Of a DNA stretch of 29,877 nucleotides, positions 24,033 through 29,877 are shown piece by piece (the first letter of the stretch is position 1; every line of letters begins with the position of its first letter). This stretch comes from JAFDVL01 sp043736395 (GTDB lineage: Bacteria > Acidobacteriota > Blastocatellia > RBC074). The notes below the pieces were generated by a model. It saw nothing but the letters and a program-made list of their open reading frames with translations, made no database searches and was not told the DNA's origin. The stretch covers positions 1 through 29,877 of the forward strand of contig JAYTCQ010000171.1 of the NCBI GenBank assembly GCA_043736395.1, written 5' to 3'. The position numbers were made by a program, and so were the translations under genes.

Positions 24033-24327
24033 ATCGCTCCTCTGATGCGGTTAAAGAAAACTGACCTTTTTATATAATCGCAACTTTTTGGCTGAGCTAT
24101 TCATCCGCAAACAAGTTCGTCATTAACTTTGCTTTCACAATGAAAGTGAGAACAATCTGTCACTGACAAACAAGCTTTAGAAATAATGCCCAATGACTAA
24201 AAATATCTTTCTAATTTCGAAACTTAATGGCGAGGTCAAAGAGTACAGTAAACCGTTTTCATTTGTCACTGCGTAGGTATGTAGGTACTTTGCAAAAAAT
24301 TATTCTCGTTCCAGAACGTGAGTTCAG
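24033..24327. other. Intergenic region upstream of the peptide/protease gene run
   Basis: About 295 nt of AT-rich DNA between the response regulator gene and the subtilase gene. It must hold the promoter of the 24032-19218 run if that is a separate operon. An AT-rich box (minus-strand tatata near 24071-24076) lies about 40 nt before the start codon but no good -35 is seen. No gene recognised. Confidence 0.45.
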
Positions 24328-25008
24328 CTAGTCTATTAAGTGATCGCGGAGCGCTTTTGCAATGGCTTCAGACTTCGAATGAACGTGCATCTTTTCATAG
24401 ATATTTCGCAGATGAAACGAAACAGTATGAGTTGTTACGCCTAGAATTGACGCCGACGAACGATAGCTGTGGCCTTCCGCTAAAAGTTTTAGTAAGCGAA
24501 TTTCGTGCGGCGTAAGATGGCACTCAGAGCTATTCATCGGTCGCTGTCTGGTAAAGAATTCAATCACCCGATGAGCAATTTCCGGTGTCATTGGCGCTCC
24601 ACCGTTGATGGCTTCAGTGATTCCTTCCAGTAATTTTGCGGGTTGCGTTTTTTTCAGCAAATAGCCGGAGGCTCCAGCACATAAGGAATTGAAAATTCGA
24701 GTGTCATCATCATAAACGGTCAAAATCAAAAATAGTATTTTCGGATGGCGAATTTTTAATTGTTGAATGACTTCGATCCCTGACATTTTTGGCAATCCGA
24801 TGTCCATGAGAATAACGTCAGGAAGCTGTCGCTCCACTTTTTCCAGCGTTTCTTCACCAGAAAAATAACTGCCGACACAACGAAACCCTTCCGATCCATT
24901 AATCAAGACTCTCAAACTTTCACGTATATCCATTGCGTCTTCGACAATCGCTACCTTGATGACTTCGAGTGAAGTAGGAGTTGTCAATACAATTGGTTCA
25001 CTTTTCAT
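24328..25008 (-). CDS. NarL/FixJ-type response regulator (226 aa)
   Basis: Receiver domain (residues 17-135) with acidic pocket E23-D24, phosphorylation site D69 (ILMDIGLPKMSG), T97 and K119; LuxR-type helix-turn-helix at about 158-220 (LTPHEIRLLKLLAEGHSYRS, HTVSFHLRNIYEKM). Encoded 123 nt after its probable partner kinase on the same strand, and upstream of the subtilase/peptide genes, which it could control. No clear Shine-Dalgarno before the ATG. Confidence 0.9.
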   Translation of the reverse strand: MKSEPIVLTTPTSLEVIKVAIVEDAMDIRESLRVLINGSEGFRCVGSYFSGEETLEKVERQLPDVILMDIGLPKMSGIEVIQQLKIRHPKILFLILTVYDDDTRIFNSLCAGASGYLLKKTQPAKLLEGITEAINGGAPMTPEIAHRVIEFFTRQRPMNSSECHLTPHEIRLLKLLAEGHSYRSSASILGVTTHTVSFHLRNIYEKMHVHSKSEAIAKALRDHLID

Positions 25009-25089
25009 GGTGGCACTTCGATTGATAAGATTAATTTGATAATTGTAAAAATATTTTTAGGTCGTACTTTAGCGATCACCAATGCTTAT

Positions 25090-25135
25090 TTAACGAATCA
25101 AGAACTACCTTGTTATGTAGTTCTTGATTCGTTAA
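25090..25135 (-). terminator. Perfect 19-bp hairpin at the 3' end of the histidine kinase gene
   Basis: Arms 25090-25108 and 25117-25135 (ttaacgaatcaagaactac) with an 8-nt loop; the proximal arm overlaps the kinase's TAA (25132-25134). No T-run follows on the minus strand, so it may partly terminate or protect the kinase message and reduce read-through into the response regulator gene. Confidence 0.65.
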
Positions 25136-25980
25136 ATTAATCGCGAGTTCAAGTTTTGAAAAGAGGCTATGGGATGTGATGGGAGCTTCAACGACATGAC
25201 AGTTCCACAACCATTTTCAGAAGTAATTTCCAACCGTCCACCTAATTTCCTGGCACGTTGACAAAGACTTTTCAGACCGTTCCCAGTTTGTACTGCGGCA
25301 GAATCTATTCCTTTGCCGTTATCGGAAATTTTCAAGCATAAATATTCAGGCTGCTGCTGAAAAACTACTTTCACCAAAGTACAGTTGGAGTGTTTGGCGA
25401 TATTATTTATACATTCTTTGAAGATCAGGATTAGTTCACGGCGGGTTTCCGTTTTTAACTTCAGCGCCTGATCTTTGACGTCAGCCTGGAAATTAAATTC
25501 AAGGTTTCGCGCCGCGCATAAATCATCAGCGAGACGCCGCATGCGTTGTGTTAAATCACCAAGACAATCTTTTTCGGGATTAATTGACCAGACAATATCA
25601 CTGAGAGAATCAACGGATTCCCTGGAAATACTGGCAATGCGAGCAAGTCGCTCAGCAATCTCAACACTTGTCGAATTTGAGTCCTGCTGAAGTACTTCGC
25701 TGAGCATCACAATCGAAGAAAGATTAGCTCCAAGATCGTCGTGCAAATCCATGGCAATTCGCGTTTGGATCAACTTTAAATCAAGCTGCTGCTGCGCACG
25801 ATACTGCAAAATTAAATGCTTTTTTATGTTGATATACAGGAAAATCAGAATAATTAATCCGATAATCAAGATCAGTGTCAGGGTAAAGTAAAACCGAGAC
25901 CCTGCCCCTGGAAAAATTGACCAAACTGATACTTGAGAGCCAGTCTGAGAGACTGAAAAAATTAGGCAATAAGTGTTCAT
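25132..25980 (-). CDS. Sensor histidine kinase, HisKA_3/NarX-type (282 aa)
   Basis: One membrane helix (about 31-51), then a short linker and the kinase core: phospho-acceptor H80 in MDLHDDLGANLSS, N-box ECINNIAKHS, G1 DNGKGID and G2 GNGLKSL. HisKA_3 kinases pair with NarL-type regulators, fitting the next gene. The core resembles the C-terminal part of the long beta-propeller/Y_Y_Y hybrid sensors common in Acidobacteriota, but here only about 30 residues precede the helix, so there is no extracellular sensor domain. An in-frame TAA just upstream of the ATG fixes the maximum length. The gap 25981-26245 upstream shows no gene. Confidence 0.9.
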   Translation of the reverse strand: MNTYCLIFSVSQTGSQVSVWSIFPGAGSRFYFTLTLILIIGLIILIFLYINIKKHLILQYRAQQQLDLKLIQTRIAMDLHDDLGANLSSIVMLSEVLQQDSNSTSVEIAERLARIASISRESVDSLSDIVWSINPEKDCLGDLTQRMRRLADDLCAARNLEFNFQADVKDQALKLKTETRRELILIFKECINNIAKHSNCTLVKVVFQQQPEYLCLKISDNGKGIDSAAVQTGNGLKSLCQRARKLGGRLEITSENGCGTVMSLKLPSHPIASFQNLNSRLI

Positions 25981-26245
25981 ATTCCATGTGGTTGCTTAAT
26001 TTAAGCATGTTTTAAACGCCACCTTGGGGAGAACGGATTGAAAAACAGATGCAATTGGCTGTGATACATCTGGAATGCTAATTTTACGTTAAAAATAACA
26101 ATAAATATTTAAGTGAGGAATTTAGGTTAGCAAATTTTTTAATATTAGGAAATAGCTCAACCACTATTTTTTTAATCTATTTTGACAATTTCCTAACCTG
26201 AAATAATTGTCAGATGATCCACTTTAGCAGCTGTCAATAACCATC

Positions 26246-26884
26246 TTATTTTTGAATTCCAGTTGATACGATCTGAACTCTTTTATTTTGATTATTCGGA
26301 TCGTTCGTCAGAAAATATGCGATTGGATCAATGAGTAATGGTCGCGTTTTGGCATCAACAGTTCCGGCTAATTTCACAACGATTCGCCCGCCCTGTCCGC
26401 TTGGTAGAAAACTTGGCGTAAGAGTTTTTTGCTTATCCAGAAACTCGGCTGGATTTCCGAAGATCATGTCGCGAACCGCAAAGGTGCTCGCGCCAATTGC
26501 GTTGGTGGGATTCGCCAGGTCAGTCGGGCCGTGCCATCGCGCACCCGCAGGAAATATATTAAACGTAGCGTCCATTCGATTCACGCTCAAAAATTTAATT
26601 GGAAGCCCTAGATCGAAAGCATAGAGCGTTGACTCTGACGCAACCTGCGAATTATTCAGAAGATCAATCGTCAGGGTAGTCCCGGCGGTATCCAGTGATA
26701 AAACAACTGATGCAGAAGCAGGTTGAGAATCTAACTTCTTGGTCTCTTTTTTGGTCAGGGTGTAATTGTTCGTGCAATCAAAGGTAAGAGTTTTGCCCGG
26801 GTTAAGTGGGACAGTAGCTCCCCAAACTGAAGAAGCTAACCAGATGAATCCGACTGTCATGAAAGTGGATAATTTGCTTTTCAT
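26246..26884 (-). CDS. Secreted protein of unknown function (212 aa)
   Basis: Start placed at ATG 26884 because AGGAA lies 8 nt upstream and a signal peptide follows directly (MKSKLSTFMTVGFIWLASSV, cleavage near WGA-TV). The mature part is rich in beta-strand patterns (LNPGKTLTFDCTNNYTL, ASVVLSLDTAGTTLTIDLL, GRIVVKLAGTV) with a single Cys. No family recognised. It begins 28 nt after the stop of the BACON-repeat protein gene, so the two are probably cotranscribed and act together outside the cell. Confidence 0.75.
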   Translation of the reverse strand: MKSKLSTFMTVGFIWLASSVWGATVPLNPGKTLTFDCTNNYTLTKKETKKLDSQPASASVVLSLDTAGTTLTIDLLNNSQVASESTLYAFDLGLPIKFLSVNRMDATFNIFPAGARWHGPTDLANPTNAIGASTFAVRDMIFGNPAEFLDKQKTLTPSFLPSGQGGRIVVKLAGTVDAKTRPLLIDPIAYFLTNDPNNQNKRVQIVSTGIQK

Positions 26885-26912
26885 AATCGCTATTCCTTGT
26901 CTCAATTTTCAC

Positions 26913-28196
26913 CTATCTTTTTGATTGATTCACGGTAAATGTAATCCCGGCAATCGTCATCGTTCCGGTGCGTGCACCACCAGTATTGGCCGCAACCGAA
27001 TAATTCACAGTTCCGTTTCCTGAACCTGCGCTGCCGCTTGTGATGATGATCCATCCAATGTTGCTAACTGCCGTCCACGAGCAAGAACTATCTGCCAAAA
27101 CATTCACAGAGCCGTTGCTGGCAGTGGCTTTGACTGCGGCACTGGTCGCTGATAACGACCAGCTACAAACAAATCCAGCTTGCGTTACAGTAAATGTTTG
27201 ACCCGCGACCGTAATTGTCCCTGTTCGCGGAACTGAATTTGAATTTGCCGTGAACGAATAATTTACTTTTCCGTTCAAAGCACCGTTAGCTCCGGCAGTA
27301 ATCGTAATCCAACTCGCATTACTGACGGCAGTCCAGGTGCAATTTCTCGCCGTTGAGACTGTCAAATTTCCTGTTCCCGCGCCAGCTCCAACGGCTGCGG
27401 AAGTGGAAGATAATGTATATGAACAGTTCGAACCTTGCGTAACGGTAAACGTACTTCCTGCAATTGTTATCGTTCCTGTTCGTGATGATGAGGTTGAATT
27501 CGCAGCTACTGAATATCCGACTGAGCCACTGCCTGCGCTGGTGGCTCCGCTGGTCACAGTAATCCAACCCACACTACTTACAGACGTCCATCCGCAGGTT
27601 TGCGCTGAGGCGGTAACATTGACAGTTCCCGTCGCAGCCGCAGCCCCCACAGAGACGGAATTAGCTGATAGAGTAAATGAACAGCCCGCCTCTTGATAAA
27701 CAGTAAAAGTGCCCCCCGCTATTGTCATTGTCCCCGTTCGTGCCGTAGCGGTTGAATTTGCCGCAACTGAATATCCAATTGAACCATTCCCGGAACCAGT
27801 ATCTCCGCTCGTGACGCTAATCCAATTCACATTACTGGTCGCACTCCACTGGCAATCATAACTCGACGCAGTCACAGTAATAGTTCCGGCGCTGGCAGTG
27901 GCAGGCACAGAATTACTACTCGATGAAAGTGAGTAGGAACAGTTGCCCTGTTGATTAATCACAAAATCTTTGCCATTAATTGTGATGGCTCCGGTTCGCG
28001 CCAAGCCAAAACTCTGAACGACCGAATAATTGATCGTGCCATTGCCCAAACCTGCTGAAGTCGAAGTAATTTTCACCCATCCGTTGTTTGTAAATGCGCT
28101 CCAGGGGCAATCAGGCGAAGAATTCGTAATCGTGAATGTTCCCGAATATTCGTTACTGGTAATTGAAACAGAATTACTGCTCAGTGTTACCGCACA
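26913..28196 (-). repeat. Five tandem BACON-domain repeats
   Basis: Repeat-initial Cys codons lie at 28194, 27939, 27681, 27423 and 27165, giving periods of 85, 86, 86 and 86 residues. The repeats are diverged at DNA level but closely similar in protein; the last ends four residues before the stop. Confidence 0.85.
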
Positions 28197-29877
28197 GGGA
28201 TTCGGGCCGGGCGCGCGCGGCAGGATCGCCCATTTGGGATTCCCATTGAAGGAGGGCGATGGAATGACATTTTGCTCGATAAACGTCCAGGCTAAATTCC
28301 CTCCTGATTCGTTTGCAACCATACTTGTCGCAGCCATGGCTATTGCCGGATACCCGTGATTAGCGTCCGTCAGTTGCCCGGTAAAATCCTGCTGCGCATT
28401 GTACGAATTCAAGTAGGCGGCACGTTCATCAGGCCAGACGCCGAAATAAGTATTATCAAGCTTTCGAATCGTTGGCATTTGATAAGCGCTGATTAAATAT
28501 GGATCATACGTTGGATTTGTTAGTTGTCCGACGACTAATTGGGATTTCCAGCTCAACAATGCGCTGGAGGTGTAGCCAAGTTCCAATGCCCGTCCAAGCG
28601 AAAAAATAACCATGTAATGCTGCCAGGCAGGAGTTCGATTGATCGCCTGATTAGGATCAATATCCGTACTCCAGACTGGAACAGTTCCCCCTTCTTCCCA
28701 AAACCTGAGTGAAGGCGCTCCTGTTTGTCCATGTGGGCCATATTTTTGAACCCCTATCGTATTTCCCCAAACCCAGTTTGCGCTATTATAATTCGGGGTT
28801 CCCGTGATGCCGATAATTCCTTCCCAAATCGCAATCGCATCATTCGTGAGTCTGGTGAAATAACTTTTTTCAGGACTTCCGTCAGGCGCGAATAATGCTG
28901 CATGCATGCGAGTTCTAAGCAGCCAGGCTTCTCCCCGAACCTCTTCGCTAATGCCACCCGTGCTCGGAGTCGGGCCACGCCCCCAAAATACAGTTGTCCC
29001 CGGGCCAGTATCAACAGCTCCCCATGAAGCCCAGAATAGAAGTTCTTCGAGGTAAAAATAATCTCCCGAGAGCATGTATAAAGGCGAATAAAAGTCCGGC
29101 TGATGCGCGCCATCAGGTACCCAGCCCTGATCCGTCATGGCTCCCACCGGAACAATTTTATCGACCGCATCAGTGTACGTAAAATTGATGTAATAATTTC
29201 CGGAATGCAAGAACACAGTGGGACGCGCAAAGACCGAAAGTACCTTACCGAGTGCGTTTGTTCCATTTGCATCAAAAATGCGTCCGCTGCCGCCTTCTCT
29301 GAAATGGACTGGAAAAGCGGAGGCTAAATCTGCATTTCCAAATGTTTGTTGTTCGACACGTTTATCACCGCTGTACAACCATCGAACTGTCCAAGTTGGA
29401 TATGGGCCAATCTCATCGCGTCCGCCCGTTGATGCCATATATTTTTGAATGCTTCCGGCGTCATATAAATCTTTTGCGACATTTCCCCATCCCGTTAGAG
29501 GCGCCGAGTAAGCATCAGTGATTGCCGCTTCCGGCACGACGCGACTTGTATCGTAATTCGGAACCGCTTTGGTTTTCGTTAAATAAGCCAGATTATGATT
29601 GATTTCGATAGCCGGTGGAGCGCCGCCGATCCAAAATTCTTTCGTCCAGCGACTGGCTGCAATATGCGTCACAGATGACTTGGAATACACTGTTTGCGGC
29701 GCCGTGATGCCCAATTTCAAAGCCAGTGAATAAGCCTGATCCTGCAATGCTTCTGTGTTGCTGATTTCTCCAATATAGCGAACTTTTACTTTATTGATTC
29801 CAGGCCAAAACGTGGCATGAAAAATTGGACGAAAGGAGCGATTTGTATCAAATCCAATGTCAAAACTTCGGGCTGCG
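26913..29877 (-). CDS. Large extracellular protein with five C-terminal BACON repeats; 5' end beyond window
   Basis: The frame runs open to the window edge (at least 987 codons) and the visible beginning, ...ARSFDIGFDTNRSFRPIFHA, is not a start, so the gene is truncated here. The N-terminal 550 or so residues are Trp/Tyr-rich with many Gly/Pro turns (for example VPDGAHQPDFYSPLYMLSGD, FWASWGAVDTGPG) and match no family I can name; an extracellular enzyme or binding protein is plausible. The C-terminal third has five BACON-type beta-sandwich repeats, each starting C-[AS]-x-[TS]-L-S and containing W-[ITV]-x-[IV]-T-S/AG and G-x-[IV]-x-Y-S. BACON domains are associated with carbohydrate or mucin binding. 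No anchor or sorting motif is seen at the C-terminus. Confidence 0.8.
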   Translation of the reverse strand, partial: AARSFDIGFDTNRSFRPIFHATFWPGINKVKVRYIGEISNTEALQDQAYSLALKLGITAPQTVYSKSSVTHIAASRWTKEFWIGGAPPAIEINHNLAYLTKTKAVPNYDTSRVVPEAAITDAYSAPLTGWGNVAKDLYDAGSIQKYMASTGGRDEIGPYPTWTVRWLYSGDKRVEQQTFGNADLASAFPVHFREGGSGRIFDANGTNALGKVLSVFARPTVFLHSGNYYINFTYTDAVDKIVPVGAMTDQGWVPDGAHQPDFYSPLYMLSGDYFYLEELLFWASWGAVDTGPGTTVFWGRGPTPSTGGISEEVRGEAWLLRTRMHAALFAPDGSPEKSYFTRLTNDAIAIWEGIIGITGTPNYNSANWVWGNTIGVQKYGPHGQTGAPSLRFWEEGGTVPVWSTDIDPNQAINRTPAWQHYMVIFSLGRALELGYTSSALLSWKSQLVVGQLTNPTYDPYLISAYQMPTIRKLDNTYFGVWPDERAAYLNSYNAQQDFTGQLTDANHGYPAIAMAATSMVANESGGNLAWTFIEQNVIPSPSFNGNPKWAILPRAPGPNPCAVTLSSNSVSITSNEYSGTFTITNSSPDCPWSAFTNNGWVKITSTSAGLGNGTINYSVVQSFGLARTGAITINGKDFVINQQGNCSYSLSSSSNSVPATASAGTITVTASSYDCQWSATSNVNWISVTSGDTGSGNGSIGYSVAANSTATARTGTMTIAGGTFTVYQEAGCSFTLSANSVSVGAAAATGTVNVTASAQTCGWTSVSSVGWITVTSGATSAGSGSVGYSVAANSTSSSRTGTITIAGSTFTVTQGSNCSYTLSSTSAAVGAGAGTGNLTVSTARNCTWTAVSNASWITITAGANGALNGKVNYSFTANSNSVPRTGTITVAGQTFTVTQAGFVCSWSLSATSAAVKATASNGSVNVLADSSCSWTAVSNIGWIIITSGSAGSGNGTVNYSVAANTGGARTGTMTIAGITFTVNQSKR

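Noticed and set aside
27337..28359. Plus-strand open frames opposite the BACON repeats
   Set aside because: They are antisense shadows of the repeat-rich coding sequence.

Overview
The window (29.9 kb) looks like chromosomal DNA from a Gram-negative, non-proteobacterial soil-type bacterium, most likely an Acidobacteriota of the Blastocatellia kind. This is an inference from gene content: BACON-domain repeats with a period of about 86 residues in a secreted protein, secreted PIG-L and ceramidase-like enzymes, a Tat-exported haloperoxidase, a DUF4912 + GH57 branching enzyme pair, and many long inverted repeats in the gaps between genes. No rRNA, tRNA, CRISPR array, transposase or phage structural gene was seen.

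Layout. 1-269 (-): the 5' part of a MogA/MoaB-like gene cut by an in-frame TAG. 270-1028: gene-free stretch holding one inverted repeat. 1029-2765 (+): vanadium-dependent haloperoxidase with its terminator, then an inverted repeat and a small outer-membrane-type protein (3017-3856). 3872-4841: divergent PaaI thioesterase and PNPOx-like protein. 4863-5713 (-): a nucleotidyltransferase/XRE toxin-antitoxin-like pair with a visible promoter and operator. 5903-7570 (-): GMC oxidoreductase with a cysteine cluster. 7905-8345 (+): bacilliredoxin. 8462-14059 (-): a probable four-gene operon (two ceramidase-fold paralogues, a PIG-L deacetylase, a YjhG-type xylonate dehydratase). 14261-18909 (+): DUF4912 protein, GH57 glucan branching enzyme, a stand-alone GyrB-like ATPase without the cleavage half, and an AraC regulator.

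The most unusual part is 19218-25980, all on the minus strand. Read in the direction of transcription it encodes a histidine kinase, a NarL-type response regulator, a cytoplasmic subtilase of the PatA/PatG type, a separate protein resembling the C-terminal part of PatG, two small proteins with the same N-terminal 'leader' but opposite tails (one cationic with six Cys and a C-phi-x-phi-P repeat, the other with 26 acidic residues in its last 52), and a 706-residue fusion of a trypsin-like protease with a DNA/RNA non-specific nuclease. I read this as a candidate peptide-maturation (RiPP-like) or protease-controlled effector system. It has cyanobactin-type protease parts but no YcaO cyclodehydratase or other cyanobactin enzyme in the window. 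The link between these genes is inferred from strand, spacing and the shared leader, and is not proven.

26246-29877 (-): a secreted protein of unknown function preceded by a large extracellular protein ending in five BACON repeats; its 5' end lies beyond the window.
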